In this document: one piece after another, positions 1 through 9,091 of the stretch
How positions within the stretch are numbered: the stretch's first letter is position 1
How the letters are laid out: every line of letters begins with the position of its first letter
Assembly (NCBI GenBank): GCA_000430305.1
Contig: ASZZ01000003.1
Coordinates: 62,001-126,000 of the forward strand
DNA length: 64,000 nt
From: Streptococcus mitis 17/34
GTDB taxonomy: Bacteria > Bacillota > Bacilli > Lactobacillales > Streptococcaceae
Direction: 5' to 3'
Program-made: the position numbers and the translations under genes
The notes under the pieces: model-generated
Database searches by the model: none
Told to the model about the DNA's origin: nothing
The model's input: the letters and a program-made list of their open reading frames with translations, nothing else

Positions 1-1084
1 AGGTGGGGACTTCTTCTCTGACGAATGAGGATGGAAGTTTATCACGTAGTAAGGTAAAGGCTATTACCCAGCAGTTGGCTATGTTGCACGAGGCTGGTCA
101 TGAATTGATTTTGGTGTCATCAGGTGCCATTGCGGCTGGTTTTGGAGCCTTAGGATTTAAAAAGCGTCCGACTAAGATTGCTGATAAACAAGCTTCAGCA
201 GCGGTAGGGCAAGGGCTTTTGTTGGAAGAATACACGACCAATCTTCTCTTGCGCCAAATCGTTTCTGCACAAATCTTGCTGACCCAGGATGATTTTGTGG
301 ATAAGCGCCGTTATAAAAATGCCCATCAAGCTTTGTCGGTTCTACTTAGCCGTGGTGCGATTCCTATCATCAACGAGAATGACAGTGTCGTTATTGATGA
401 ACTCAAGGTTGGAGACAATGACACTCTAAGTGCCCAAGTAGCGGCCATGGTCCAAGCAGACCTTTTGGTTCTCTTGACAGATGTGGACGGTCTCTATACT
501 GGAAATCCTAATTCAGATCCCAAAGCCAAACGATTGGAGAAAATTGAGACCATCAATCGTGAAATTATTGATATGGCTGGTGGAGCTGGCTCGTCAAATG
601 GAACTGGGGGCATGTTAACAAAAATCAAGGCTGCGACTATTGCGACAGAATCAGGAGTTCCTGTTTATATCTGTTCATCATTGAAGGCTGATGCTATGAT
701 AGAGGCGGCTGAGGAGACCAAGGATGGTTCCTACTTTGTTGCGCAAGAGAAAGGACTTCGTACCCAGAAACAATGGCTGGCCTTCTATGCTCAGAGCCAA
801 GGTTCTATTTGGTTGATAAAGGGGCTGCAGAAGCTCTCTCTCAACATGGAAAGAGTCTTCTCCTATCTGGTGTAGTTGATGCAGAAGGAACCTTTTCTTA
901 CGGTGATATCGTGACAGTATTTGACAAGGAAAGTGGAAAATCACTTGGAAAAGGGCGTGTGCAATTTGGAGCATCTGCTTTGGAGGATATGTTGCGTTCT
1001 CAAAAAGCCAAGGGTGTCTTGATTCACCGTGACGATTGGATTTCCATTACTCCTGAAATCCAACTACTCTTTACAGAATTTTAG
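1..1084 (+). pseudogene. proB: Glutamate 5-kinase, 5'-truncated and frameshifted
   Basis: First step of proline synthesis: phosphorylates glutamate to gamma-glutamyl phosphate in the cytoplasm. The window opens inside the gene; about nine N-terminal residues are missing, and the GTG at position 3 is an internal valine of the KVGTSS motif, not a start. The kinase domain ([28 protein letters not shown]) reads to about 810, then the frame breaks and the C-terminal PUA domain (VDKGAAEAL to the stop at 1084) continues one frame over. Adding one G to the GG at 811-812 restores a normal-length enzyme. This looks like a homopolymer sequencing error, so it is typed pseudogene only because the frame is broken here. 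The stop lies 9 bases before proA. Confidence 0.9.
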
Positions 1085-1093
1085 AGGTAAACT

Positions 1094-2356
1094 ATGGTAA
1101 GTACACAAGAACAATTTGAACAGGTACAGGCTGTTAAAAAATCGATTAACACAGCTAGTGAAGATGTGAAAAACCAAGCCTTGCTAGCAATGGCTGATCA
1201 CTTAGTGGCTGCTACTGAGGAAATTTTAGCGGCTAATGCTCTCGATATGGCAGCAGCCAAGGGTAAAATCTCAGATGTGATGCTGGATCGTCTTTATTTG
1301 GATGCGGGACGTATAGAAGCGATGGCAACTGGGATTCGTGAAGTGGTTGCTTTACCAGATCCAATCGGTGAAGTTCTAGAAACCAGTCATCTTGAAAATG
1401 GTTTGGTTATCACCAAGAAACGGGTGGCGATGGGGGTCATCGGTATTATCTATGAAAGCCGTCCAAATGTGACGTCTGATGCGGCTGCTTTGGCTCTCAA
1501 GAGTGGAAATGCGGTTGTTCTTCGTAGTGGTAAGGACGCCTATCAAACAGCCCATGCCATTGTCACAGCTTTAAAGAAGGGCTTGGAGACGACTACTATT
1601 CACCCAGATGTGATTCAACTGGTGGAAGATACCAGCCGAGAAAGTAGCTATGCCATGATGAAGGCCAAGGGATATCTAGACCTTCTCATTCCTCGTGGAG
1701 GGGCTGGCTTAATCAATGCCGTGGTTGAAAATGCTATCGTACCTGTTATTGAGACAGGAACTGGGATTGTCCATGTTTATGTGGACAAGGATGCAGACGA
1801 AGACAAGGCGTTGTCTATCATCAACAATGCCAAAACCAGTCGTCCTTCTGTATGTAATGCCATGGAGGTCCTTCTCGTTCATGAAGACAAGGCAGCAAGC
1901 TTCCTTCCTCGCTTGGAGCAAGTTCTAGTTACAGAGCGTAAGGAAGCTGGACTGGAGCCAATTCAATTCCGCTTGGATAGCAAAGCAAGCCAATTCGTTT
2001 CAGGTCGAGCAGCTGAGGCCCAAGACTTTGACACCGAGTTTTTAGACTATGTCCTAGCTGTTAAGGTTGTGAGCAGTTTAGAAGAAGCGGTTGCCCATAT
2101 TGAAACCCACAGTACTCATCATTCGGATGCCATTGTGACAGAAAATGCTGAAGCTGCCGCTTACTTTACAGATCAAGTGGACTCTGCAGCGGTTTATGTT
2201 AATGCTTCAACTCGTTTCACCGATGGTGGCCAATTTGGTCTGGGTTGTGAAATGGGGATTTCAACTCAGAAATTGCACGCGCGTGGTCCCATGGGCTTGA
2301 AGGAGTTGACTAGTTACAAGTATGTGGTTGCTGGTGACGGACAGATAAGGGAGTAA
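1094..2356 (+). CDS. proA: Gamma-glutamyl phosphate reductase
   Basis: Second step of proline synthesis: NADPH-dependent reduction of gamma-glutamyl phosphate to glutamate semialdehyde. The product has 420 residues, the usual family length, with an aldehyde-dehydrogenase fold. The motif RPSVCNAME carries the catalytic cysteine (Cys254), and [11 protein letters not shown] and LRSGKDA lie in the nucleotide-binding half. It starts at ATG 1094 behind an AGAGGTAA ribosome site, 9 bases after proB and 3 bases before proC, so proBAC is one operon. Making the kinase and the reductase side by side fits the labile intermediate passed between them. The reading frame is intact. Confidence 0.97.
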   Translation: MVSTQEQFEQVQAVKKSINTASEDVKNQALLAMADHLVAATEEILAANALDMAAAKGKISDVMLDRLYLDAGRIEAMATGIREVVALPDPIGEVLETSHLENGLVITKKRVAMGVIGIIYESRPNVTSDAAALALKSGNAVVLRSGKDAYQTAHAIVTALKKGLETTTIHPDVIQLVEDTSRESSYAMMKAKGYLDLLIPRGGAGLINAVVENAIVPVIETGTGIVHVYVDKDADEDKALSIINNAKTSRPSVCNAMEVLLVHEDKAASFLPRLEQVLVTERKEAGLEPIQFRLDSKASQFVSGRAAEAQDFDTEFLDYVLAVKVVSSLEEAVAHIETHSTHHSDAIVTENAEAAAYFTDQVDSAAVYVNASTRFTDGGQFGLGCEMGISTQKLHARGPMGLKELTSYKYVVAGDGQIRE

Positions 2357-2359
2357 GAG

Positions 2360-3157
2360 ATGAAGATTGGATTTATTGGTTTGGGGAATATGGGTGCTAG
2401 TTTGGCCAAGGCTGTTTCGCAGGCTAAGACGGGTGATGATCTTCTCCTTGCCAATCGTAGCCAAGCCAAGGTGGATGCTTTCATTGCAGACTTTGGTGGT
2501 CAGGCTTCAAGCAATGAAGAAATTTTTGCAGAAGCAGATGTGATTTTTCTAGGAGTTAAGCCAGCCCAGTTCTCAGACTTGCTTTCTCAATATCAGACCA
2601 TTCTTGAAAAAAGAGAGAGTCTTCTTTTGATTTCGATGGCAGCTGGATTGACTTTAGAAAAACTAGCGAGTCTTATTCCAAGTCAACACCGAATTATTCG
2701 TATGATGCCAAATACCCCTGCTTCTATCGGCCAAGGAGTGATTAGTTATGCCTTGTCTCCTAATTGCAGGGCTGAGGACAGTGAGCTCTTTTGTCAGCTA
2801 TTAGCCAAGGCAGGTCTCTTGGTGGAACTAGGAGAAGGCTTAATCGACGCAGCAACAGGTCTTGCAGGTTGTGGACCGGCCTTTGTCTATCTTTTTATCG
2901 AGGCCTTGGCAGATGCAGGTGTTCAGACTGGATTGCCACGAGAAACGGCATTGAAAATGGCGGCTCAAACTGTGGTTGGAGCCGGTCAATTGGTCCTAGA
3001 AAGCCAAGAGCATCCTGGGGTCTTGAAAGACCAAGTTTGTAGCCCAGGTGGTTCGACTATCGCTGGTGTAGCAAGCTTAGAAGCGCATGCTTTTCGAGGA
3101 ACAGTCATGGATGCAGTTGGTCAAGCCTACAAACGAACACAAGAACTAGGTAAATAA
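2360..3157 (+). CDS. proC: Pyrroline-5-carboxylate reductase
   Basis: Last step of proline synthesis: reduces pyrroline-5-carboxylate to L-proline with NAD(P)H. It has 265 residues. An N-terminal Rossmann motif GLGNMG (residues 7-12) binds the cofactor, RMMPNTP is typical of the family, and the C-terminal region around CSPGGSTIAGV is the P5CR signature. The gene begins 3 bases after proA and closes the operon. No strong terminator follows directly; a BOX repeat begins 34 bases downstream and can itself fold. Confidence 0.97.
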   Translation: MKIGFIGLGNMGASLAKAVSQAKTGDDLLLANRSQAKVDAFIADFGGQASSNEEIFAEADVIFLGVKPAQFSDLLSQYQTILEKRESLLLISMAAGLTLEKLASLIPSQHRIIRMMPNTPASIGQGVISYALSPNCRAEDSELFCQLLAKAGLLVELGEGLIDAATGLAGCGPAFVYLFIEALADAGVQTGLPRETALKMAAQTVVGAGQLVLESQEHPGVLKDQVCSPGGSTIAGVASLEAHAFRGTVMDAVGQAYKRTQELGK

Positions 3158-3191
3158 GAGGTGGATTTGTCTGCCTCTTTTATGGTGGTTG

Positions 3192-3296
3192 ATACTCTTC
3201 GAAAATCAAATTCAAACTGCGTCAGCTTCACCTTGCCGTACTCAAGTACAGCCTGCGGCTAGCTTCCTAGTTTGCTCTTTGATTTTCATTGAGTAT
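3192..3296. repeat. BOX element, boxA-boxC form without boxB
   Basis: A 105-bp intergenic repeat between proC and tmk. Its ends are imperfect inverted repeats: ATACTCTTCGAAAATCAAA at 3192-3210 and the complement of ATACTCAATGAAAATCAAA at the right end. The complement of 3218-3240 is close to the classic boxA sequence targeted by BOX-PCR primers (GGCAAGG, GCTGACG). The right half, CTGCGGCTAGCTTCCTAG, matches boxC, and there is no room for a boxB module. BOX elements are dispersed, non-coding, mobilisable repeats of pneumococcus and close relatives. Assignment rests on remembered consensus. Confidence 0.85.
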
Positions 3297-3316
3297 GAAA
3301 TGAGAAGATAAAAAGA

Positions 3317-3347
3317 TTGTCACAAACCCCTATTTTTTTGATAGAAT
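3317..3347 (+). promoter_or_regulatory. Possible tmk promoter
   Basis: TTGTCA at 3317-3322 and TAGAAT at 3342-3347, with a rather long 19-base spacer, lie 30 bases upstream of tmk and after the BOX repeat. The match is weak and was chosen mainly on position. Confidence 0.35.
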
Positions 3348-3376
3348 AGAAGTAGTAAAAAAGAAATGAGTTAGAC

Positions 3377-4015
3377 ATGTCAAAAGGATTTTTAGTCTCT
3401 CTTGAGGGACCAGAGGGAGCAGGAAAGACCAGTGTTTTAGAGGCTCTGCTCCCAATTTTACAGGAAAAAGGAGTAGAAGTGTTGACGACCCGTGAACCTG
3501 GCGGAGTCTTGATAGGGGAGAAGATTCGGGAAGTGATTTTAGATCCAAGTCATACTCAGATGGATGCTAAGACAGAACTCCTTCTCTATATCGCCAGTCG
3601 CAGACAGCACTTGGTGGAAAAAGTTCTTCCAGCCCTTGAAGCTGGCAAGTTGGTTATTATGGATCGTTTCATTGATAGTTCTGTTGCCTATCAGGGATTT
3701 GGTCGTGGTTTGGACATTGACTCCATTGATTGGCTCAATAAATTTGCCACAGATGGCCTTAAACCCGATTTGACCCTCTATTTTGACATCGAGGTGGAAG
3801 AGGGACTGGCTCGCATTGCTGCTAATAGTGACCGCGAGGTCAATCGTTTGGACTTGGAAGGTTTGGACTTGCATAAAAAAGTTCGTCAAGGCTATCTTTC
3901 TCTTCTGGACAAAGAAGGAAATCGCATTGTCAAGATTGATGCCAGTCTTTCTTTGGAACAAGTTGTGGAAACTACCAAGGATATCTTGTTTGATAGAATG
4001 GGCTTGGCTAAATGA
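3377..4015 (+). CDS. tmk: Thymidylate kinase
   Basis: Phosphorylates dTMP to dTDP, an essential step of dTTP supply. The product has 212 residues. The P-loop GPEGAGKT (residues 11-18) is followed by TREPGG, the [12 protein letters not shown] motif of bacterial TMPKs and a lid region with basic residues near residue 150. The start has no good Shine-Dalgarno sequence but matches the family N-terminus ([14 protein letters not shown]). It overlaps holB by four bases (ATGA), so the two are translationally coupled and open a replication/repair operon. Confidence 0.96.
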   Translation: MSKGFLVSLEGPEGAGKTSVLEALLPILQEKGVEVLTTREPGGVLIGEKIREVILDPSHTQMDAKTELLLYIASRRQHLVEKVLPALEAGKLVIMDRFIDSSVAYQGFGRGLDIDSIDWLNKFATDGLKPDLTLYFDIEVEEGLARIAANSDREVNRLDLEGLDLHKKVRQGYLSLLDKEGNRIVKIDASLSLEQVVETTKDILFDRMGLAK

Positions 4016-4902
4016 AACAAGAAGAATTAAAGGCTTGGCAACCAGACCAGTTTGACCGCTTTGTCCGTATCCTAGAACAAGACCAGCTCAATCACGCCTA
4101 TCTTTTTTCAGGTTTCTTTGGAAGCTTAGAAATGGCGCAGTTTTTGGCTAAGAGCCTCTTTTGTACGGATAAAGTAGGCGTTTTACCATGTGAGAAATGC
4201 CGAAATTGCAAGCTGATTGAACAGGAAGAGTTTCCAGATGTTACCTTGATTAAGCCAGTCAATCAGGTCATCAAGACAGAACGCATTCGGGAATTGGTGG
4301 GGCAGTTTTCTCAAGCAGGGATTGAAAGCCAACAACAGATTTTTATTATCGAGCAAGCTGAGAAAATGCATCCCAACGCAGCTAATTCTCTGCTCAAGGT
4401 CATCGAAGAACCCCAGAGTGAGGTTTATATTTTCTTCTTGACTAGCGATGAGGAAAAGATGTTAGCGACCATCCGTAGTCGGACCCAGATTTTCCACTTT
4501 AAAAAGCAGGAAGAAAAACTCATCTTGCTCTTAGAACAAATGGGACTGGTTAAGAAAAAAGCAACTCTTTTAGCTCAGTTTAGTCAATCGCGAGCTGAAG
4601 CAGAAAAGTTGGCCAATCATGCAAGTTTTTGGACCTTGATCGATGAAAGTGAACGCCTGCTGACCTGGTTATTAGCTAAGAAAAAAGAAAGTTATCTGCA
4701 AGTTGCTAAATTAGCCAACTTGGCAGATGACAAGGAAAAACAGGATCAGGTCTTGCGAATCCTTGAAGTCCTATGTGGGCAGGACCTTCTGCAAGCAAGA
4801 GTAAGGGTGATTCTACAAGATTTGTTAGAAGCTAGAAAAATGTGGCAAGCTAATGTCAGCTTTCAAAATGCCATGGAATATCTGGTCTTGAAAGAAATGT
4901 AA
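4012..4902 (+). CDS. holB: DNA polymerase III, delta' subunit
   Basis: Clamp-loader subunit that helps place the beta sliding clamp on DNA. It has 296 residues. The AAA+ P-loop is degenerate ([12 protein letters not shown] in place of GxxGxGKT), as expected for delta', which does not bind ATP. Four cysteines around residues 50-66 ([13 protein letters not shown]) form the zinc module. The sensor/arginine-finger region reads RSRTQ where most relatives have SRC. It overlaps tmk by ATGA and precedes yabA, which also contacts the replication machinery. Confidence 0.95.
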   Translation: MKQEELKAWQPDQFDRFVRILEQDQLNHAYLFSGFFGSLEMAQFLAKSLFCTDKVGVLPCEKCRNCKLIEQEEFPDVTLIKPVNQVIKTERIRELVGQFSQAGIESQQQIFIIEQAEKMHPNAANSLLKVIEEPQSEVYIFFLTSDEEKMLATIRSRTQIFHFKKQEEKLILLLEQMGLVKKKATLLAQFSQSRAEAEKLANHASFWTLIDESERLLTWLLAKKKESYLQVAKLANLADDKEKQDQVLRILEVLCGQDLLQARVRVILQDLLEARKMWQANVSFQNAMEYLVLKEM

Positions 4903-4941
4903 ACTCAAAAATGAACGATAAAGAAAGGAAAGGGCTGGTTT

Positions 4942-5259
4942 ATGGACAAAAAAGAATTATTTGACGCGCTGGATGATTTTTCCCAACAATTATTGGTGAC
5001 CTTGGCCGATGTGGAAGCCATCAAGAAAAATCTCAAGAGCCTGGTAGAGGAAAATACAGCTCTTCGTTTAGAAAATTCTAAGTTGCGCGAACGCTTGGGT
5101 GAGGTGGAAGCAGATGCTCCTGTCAAGGCCAAGCATGTTCGTGAAAGTGTCCGTCGGATTTATAAAGACGGATTTCACGTTTGTAATGATTTTTATGGGC
5201 AACGTCGAGAACAGGACGAGGAATGTATGTTCTGTGACGAGTTGTTATACAGGGAGTAA
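4942..5259 (+). CDS. yabA: Replication initiation control protein YabA
   Basis: Negative regulator of replication initiation that bridges DnaA and the DnaN clamp. The 105-residue product has an N-terminal leucine-rich coiled coil (about residues 5-60; the [14 protein letters not shown] and [12 protein letters not shown] segments) and a C-terminal zinc cluster built from FHVC and CMFC, the tetramer-DnaA/DnaN contact domain. It sits 39 bases after holB and 2 bases before rsmI, the conserved Firmicutes order. The length is normal and the frame intact. Confidence 0.95.
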   Translation: MDKKELFDALDDFSQQLLVTLADVEAIKKNLKSLVEENTALRLENSKLRERLGEVEADAPVKAKHVRESVRRIYKDGFHVCNDFYGQRREQDEECMFCDELLYRE

Positions 5260-5261
5260 GC

Positions 5262-6131
5262 ATGCAGATTCAAAAAAGTTTTAAGGGGCAGTCTCCCTAT
5301 GGCAAGCTGTATCTAGTGGCAACGCCGATTGGCAATCTAGATGATATGACCTTTCGTGCCATCCAGACCTTGAAAGAAGTGGATTGGATTGCAGCTGAGG
5401 ACACGCGCAATACTGGTCTTTTGCTCAAGCATTTTGACATTTCGACCAAGCAGATCAGTTTTCATGAGCACAATGCTAAGGAAAAAATTCCTGATTTGAT
5501 TAGTTTTCTGAAAGCAGGGCAAAGTATTGCTCAGGTCTCCGATGCGGGTCTGCCTAGTATCTCAGACCCTGGGCATGACTTGGTTAAGGCAGCTATTGAG
5601 GAAGAAATTGCAGTTGTTACAGTTCCAGGTGCCTCTGCAGGGATTTCAGCCTTGATTGCCAGTGGTTTAGCACCACAGCCCCATATCTTCTACGGTTTTT
5701 TACCAAGAAAATCAGGCCAGCAAAAGCAATTTTTCGACTTGAAAAAAGACTATCCTGAAACACAAATTTTCTATGAATCACCTCATCGTGTGGCAGATAC
5801 ATTGAAAAATATGCTAGAAGTCTACGGTGACCGCTCGGTAGTCTTGGTCAGAGAATTGACCAAGATTTATGAAGAATACCAAAGAGGAAAGATCTCTGAA
5901 TTGCTAGAAAGAATTGCTGAAACGCCACTCAAGGGCGAATGCCTTCTCATTGTTGAAGGTGCCAGCCAAGATGTGGAGGAAAAAGACGAGGAAGACTTGT
6001 TCTTAGAAATCCAATCCCGCATCCAGCAAGGTATGAAGAAAAATCAAGCTATCAAGGAAGTTGCTAAGATTTACCAGTGGAATAAAAGCCAGCTTTACGC
6101 TGCCTACCATGACTGGGAAGAAAATGACTAA
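5262..6131 (+). CDS. rsmI: 16S rRNA (cytidine1402-2'-O)-methyltransferase
   Basis: Methylates the 2'-O of C1402 in the 16S rRNA decoding centre using S-adenosylmethionine. It has 289 residues and a tetrapyrrole-methylase fold: VATPIGNLDDMT near residue 20, AAEDTRNTGLLL, VSDAGLPSISDPG and a C-terminal helical tail. The start ATG 5262 follows an AGGGAG site that lies inside the end of yabA, so translation is coupled. It is the last gene of the tmk-holB-yabA-rsmI operon; a strong terminator follows at 6134. Confidence 0.95.
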   Translation: MQIQKSFKGQSPYGKLYLVATPIGNLDDMTFRAIQTLKEVDWIAAEDTRNTGLLLKHFDISTKQISFHEHNAKEKIPDLISFLKAGQSIAQVSDAGLPSISDPGHDLVKAAIEEEIAVVTVPGASAGISALIASGLAPQPHIFYGFLPRKSGQQKQFFDLKKDYPETQIFYESPHRVADTLKNMLEVYGDRSVVLVRELTKIYEEYQRGKISELLERIAETPLKGECLLIVEGASQDVEEKDEEDLFLEIQSRIQQGMKKNQAIKEVAKIYQWNKSQLYAAYHDWEEND

Positions 6132-6133
6132 AC

Positions 6134-6161
6134 AGGGAAGTTTGCCTTCTTCCCTTTTTTT
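6134..6161 (+). terminator. Intrinsic terminator after rsmI
   Basis: AGGGAAG at 6134-6140 pairs with CTTCCCT at 6149-6155 around an 8-base loop, followed by a run of seven T. It closes the tmk-rsmI operon. Confidence 0.85.
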
Positions 6162-6163
6162 GT

Positions 6164-6169
6164 TATACT
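6164..6169 (+). promoter_or_regulatory. Probable trmFO promoter (-10)
   Basis: TATACT lies directly after the rsmI terminator. No clear -35 is visible because the upstream bases belong to the terminator T-run. Transcription from about 6176 would give a leader of roughly 134 bases before the GTG of trmFO. Confidence 0.45.
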
Positions 6170-6197
6170 AGTAGAAGAAAAAAATAGAAAGATTTGT

Positions 6198-6293
6198 GGG
6201 AGTGAAAAAGTCCGGGGGACTTTTTCAGCCTGAGCCAGGAAATTCGAAAGTTCGGTTGGCTTTTTCAATGTGAAGCTTGTCTTTACACTCCCA
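6198..6293 (+). promoter_or_regulatory. Structured leader RNA upstream of trmFO
   Basis: GGGAGTG (6198-6204) pairs with CACTCCC (6286-6292), plus a flanking T-A pair, and encloses the leader. Inside is a perfect 9-bp hairpin (AAAAAGTCC, 6205-6213, with GGACTTTTT, 6217-6225). A second arm is AGCCA at about 6233-6237 with TGGCT at 6257-6261. CTTTTTC occurs twice, so GAAAAAG near 6204 has two possible partners, which would allow alternative folds. I do not recognise the motif as a named riboswitch. The outer stem ends just before the ribosome site of trmFO. Confidence 0.5.
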
Positions 6294-6309
6294 AAGAGGT
6301 ATTAGTGTC

Positions 6310-7644
6310 GTGTCTCAATCTTATATCAATGTTATCGGTGCTGGTTTGGCAGGTTCTGAAGCAGCCTACCAAATCGCAGAACGTGGTATTCCAGTTAAAC
6401 TCTATGAAATGCGTGGGGTCAAGTCAACACCCCAGCACAAAACAGACAATTTTGCTGAGTTAGTTTGTTCCAATTCCTTGCGTGGGGATGCTCTGACCAA
6501 TGCTGTCGGGCTTCTCAAGGAAGAAATGCGTCGCTTGGGTTCTGTCATCTTGGAATCTGCTGAGGCTACACGTGTTCCTGCTGGTGGTGCCCTTGCGGTT
6601 GATCGCGACGGTTTCTCCCAAATGGTGACCGAAAAAGTTGCCAACCATCCCTTGATTGAAGTGGTTCGTGATGAAATTACAGAATTGCCAACGGATGTTA
6701 TTACGGTTGTTGCTACTGGTCCTTTGACTAGCGATGCCTTAGCTGAAAAGATTCATGCCGTTAATGACGGCGATGGATTCTATTTCTACGATGCGGCAGC
6801 GCCTATTGTCGATGTCAACACTATCGATATGAGCAAGGTCTATCTTAAGTCTCGTTATGATAAGGGAGAGGCGGCCTACCTCAATGCGCCTATGACTAAG
6901 CAAGAGTTCATGGATTTCCATGAAGCCTTGGTCAATGCGGAAGAAGCGCCGCTCAATTCTTTTGAAAAAGAAAAGTACTTTGAAGGTTGTATGCCTATTG
7001 AAGTCATGGCCAAACGTGGCATTAAAACCATGCTTTATGGTCCGATGAAACCAGTCGGGCTTGAGTATCCAGACGACTATACAGGACCTCGTGATGGAGA
7101 GTTTAAAACACCGTACGCGGTTGTCCAACTTCGTCAGGACAATGCGGCTGGTAGCCTCTACAATATCGTCGGTTTCCAGACCCACCTCAAATGGGGAGAA
7201 CAAAAGCGTGTTTTCCAAATGATTCCAGGTCTTGAAAATGCTGAGTTTGTTCGCTATGGTGTCATGCACCGCAATTCTTACATGGATTCACCAAATCTTC
7301 TGGAACAGACTTACCGTTCTAAGAAACAACCAAATCTCTTCTTTGCTGGTCAAATGACGGGTGTGGAAGGCTATGTTGAATCGGCAGCATCAGGCTTAGT
7401 TGCAGGTATTAACGCTGCTCGTCTCTTCAAGGGTGAAAATGAGGCGATTTTCCCAGAAACAACAGCGATTGGAAGTCTGGCTCATTACATCACCCATGCA
7501 GACAGCAAACATTTCCAACCGATGAATGTCAATTTTGGAATTATCAAGGAGTTAGAAGGCGAACGTATCCGTGATAAGAAGGCTCGTTATGAAAAAATTG
7601 CAGAGCGTGCCCTTAGTGACTTAGAGGAATTTTTAACGGTCTAA
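6310..7644 (+). CDS. trmFO: tRNA m5U54 methyltransferase, folate/FAD-dependent
   Basis: Methylates U54 of the tRNA T-loop using methylenetetrahydrofolate and FAD (formerly called Gid). The product has 444 residues, the usual length. The FAD motif [12 protein letters not shown] sits at the N-terminus, CSNSLRGD carries the conserved cysteine, and [16 protein letters not shown] is the C-terminal FAD signature. The chosen start is GTG 6310, giving MSQSYINV after an AAGAGG site at 6294-6299. The longer frame from 6277 would run through the leader's stem and has no ribosome site. It is monocistronic, between the rsmI terminator and pyrH. Confidence 0.94.
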   Translation: MSQSYINVIGAGLAGSEAAYQIAERGIPVKLYEMRGVKSTPQHKTDNFAELVCSNSLRGDALTNAVGLLKEEMRRLGSVILESAEATRVPAGGALAVDRDGFSQMVTEKVANHPLIEVVRDEITELPTDVITVVATGPLTSDALAEKIHAVNDGDGFYFYDAAAPIVDVNTIDMSKVYLKSRYDKGEAAYLNAPMTKQEFMDFHEALVNAEEAPLNSFEKEKYFEGCMPIEVMAKRGIKTMLYGPMKPVGLEYPDDYTGPRDGEFKTPYAVVQLRQDNAAGSLYNIVGFQTHLKWGEQKRVFQMIPGLENAEFVRYGVMHRNSYMDSPNLLEQTYRSKKQPNLFFAGQMTGVEGYVESAASGLVAGINAARLFKGENEAIFPETTAIGSLAHYITHADSKHFQPMNVNFGIIKELEGERIRDKKARYEKIAERALSDLEEFLTV

Positions 7645-7649
7645 TTTTT

Positions 7650-7677
7650 TTGAAAGAATTGCTCATGGTACTATAAA
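7650..7677 (+). promoter_or_regulatory. Possible pyrH promoter
   Basis: TTGAAA at 7650-7655 and TATAAA at 7672-7677 with a 16-base spacer. An alternative extended -10 (TGATAAAAT, 7692-7700) is nearer the gene. One of the two probably drives pyrH-frr. Confidence 0.4.
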
Positions 7678-7727
7678 AATCTTAGAAATTGTGATAAAAT
7701 AGGTAGGATAAAAAAAGGAGAGTGAAA

Positions 7728-8465
7728 ATGGCGAATCCCAAGTATAAACGTATTTTAATCAAGTTATCAGGTGAAGCCCTTGCCGGTGAACGTGGCGTAG
7801 GGATTGATATCCAAACAGTTCAAACAATCGCAAAAGAGATTCAAGAAGTTCATAGCTTAGGTATCGAAATTGCCCTTGTTATTGGTGGAGGAAATCTCTG
7901 GCGTGGAGAACCTGCTGCAGAAGCAGGAATGGACCGCGTTCAGGCAGATTACACAGGAATGCTTGGGACTGTTATGAATGCTCTTGTGATGGCAGATTCA
8001 CTGCAACAAGTTGGGGTTGATACACGTGTGCAAACAGCTATTGCCATGCAACAAGTAGCAGAACCTTACGTTCGTGGTCGTGCCCTTCGTCATCTTGAAA
8101 AAGGACGCATTGTTATCTTTGGTGCGGGAATTGGTTCACCATACTTCTCAACAGATACAACAGCGGCCCTTCGTGCAGCTGAAATCGAAGCAGATGCTAT
8201 CCTTATGGCTAAAAATGGCGTCGACGGTGTTTACAATGCCGATCCTAAGAAAGACAAGACAGCCGTTAAGTTTGAAGAATTGACTCACCGTGACGTTATC
8301 AATAAAGGTCTTCGTATCATGGACTCAACAGCTTCAACCCTCTCAATGGACAACGACATTGACTTGGTTGTCTTCAATATGAACCAACCAGGCAACATCA
8401 AACGTGTCGTATTTGGTGAAAATATCGGAACAACAGTTTCAAACAATATCGAAGAAAAGGAATAA
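7728..8465 (+). CDS. pyrH: UMP kinase
   Basis: Phosphorylates UMP to UDP, the essential pyrimidine nucleotide kinase of bacteria. The 245-residue amino-acid-kinase-fold protein has LIKLSGEAL near the N-terminus, GGGNLWRG for phosphate binding, and [17 protein letters not shown] near the ATP site. ATG 7728 is preferred over GTG 7722 because the AAGGAG site at 7715-7720 leaves only one base before the GTG but seven before the ATG. It lies 8 bases before frr, the usual pairing. Confidence 0.97.
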   Translation: MANPKYKRILIKLSGEALAGERGVGIDIQTVQTIAKEIQEVHSLGIEIALVIGGGNLWRGEPAAEAGMDRVQADYTGMLGTVMNALVMADSLQQVGVDTRVQTAIAMQQVAEPYVRGRALRHLEKGRIVIFGAGIGSPYFSTDTTAALRAAEIEADAILMAKNGVDGVYNADPKKDKTAVKFEELTHRDVINKGLRIMDSTASTLSMDNDIDLVVFNMNQPGNIKRVVFGENIGTTVSNNIEEKE

Positions 8466-8473
8466 GAAAGATT

Positions 8474-9032
8474 ATGGCTAACGCAATTATTGAAAAAGCT
8501 AAAGAGAGAATGACCCAGTCTCACCAATCACTTGCTCGTGAATTTGGTGGTATCCGTGCCGGTCGTGCCAATGCAAGCTTGCTTGACCGTGTACATGTAG
8601 AATACTATGGAGTAGAAACACCTCTTAACCAAATCGCTTCAATTACCATTCCAGAAGCGCGTGTTTTGTTGGTAACACCATTTGACAAGTCTTCATTGAA
8701 AGATATCGAACGTGCCTTGAACGCTTCTGATCTTGGTATTACACCAGCTAACGATGGTTCGGTTATCCGTTTGGTTATCCCAGCTCTTACAGAAGAAACT
8801 CGTCGTGACCTTGCTAAAGAAGTGAAGAAGGTCGGTGAGAATGCTAAAGTGGCTGTCCGTAATATCCGTCGTGATGCTATGGATGAAGCCAAGAAACAAG
8901 AAAAAGCAAAAGAAATCACTGAAGATGAATTGAAGACTCTTGAAAAAGATATTCAAAAAAGTAACAGACGATGCTGTCAAACACATCGACGACATGACTG
9001 CCAACAAAGAAAAAGAACTCTTGGAAGTCTAA
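8474..9032 (+). pseudogene. frr: Ribosome recycling factor, frameshifted near the 3' end
   Basis: Releases ribosomes from mRNA after termination, with EF-G; essential. The reading frame is normal for about 160 residues ([13 protein letters not shown] through LEKDIQK). It then breaks at a run of six A (8955-8960) where five are expected. Removing one A restores [23 protein letters not shown] and the stop at 9030-9032, a 185-residue RRF. In the sequence as given the frame instead runs on into cvfB, producing a 490-residue chimera that should not be annotated as one protein. The indel is a typical homopolymer error. Co-transcribed with pyrH. Confidence 0.93.
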
Positions 9033-9043
9033 AAATAAACAGA

Positions 9044-9074
9044 AAAACTCAGTTGGCATTGCTGGCTGAGTTTT
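9044..9074 (+). terminator. Hairpin terminator between frr and cvfB
   Basis: AAAACTCAG (9044-9052) pairs perfectly with CTGAGTTTT (9066-9074). The T-tail is only four bases, so termination may be partial, letting some transcripts reach cvfB. Confidence 0.65.
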
Positions 9075-9091
9075 ATTCGAAAGAAGGAAAT

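Noticed and set aside
678-974. Antisense ORF opposite proB, and many similar antisense frames
   Set aside because: They mirror strong coding genes, have no ribosome sites and no recognisable domains.
3192-3296. RUP assignment for the repeat after proC
   Set aside because: Its core matches boxA (GGCAAGG, GCTGACG) and boxC, not the RUP consensus; the RUP-like pair is elsewhere.
6277-6310. Earlier start of trmFO giving an 11-residue extension
   Set aside because: No ribosome site, and the region forms the right arm of the leader stem; GTG 6310 gives the family-length protein.
6739-7269. 176-residue antisense ORF opposite trmFO
   Set aside because: It is the shadow of trmFO; composition follows the opposite strand's codons and no family is recognised.
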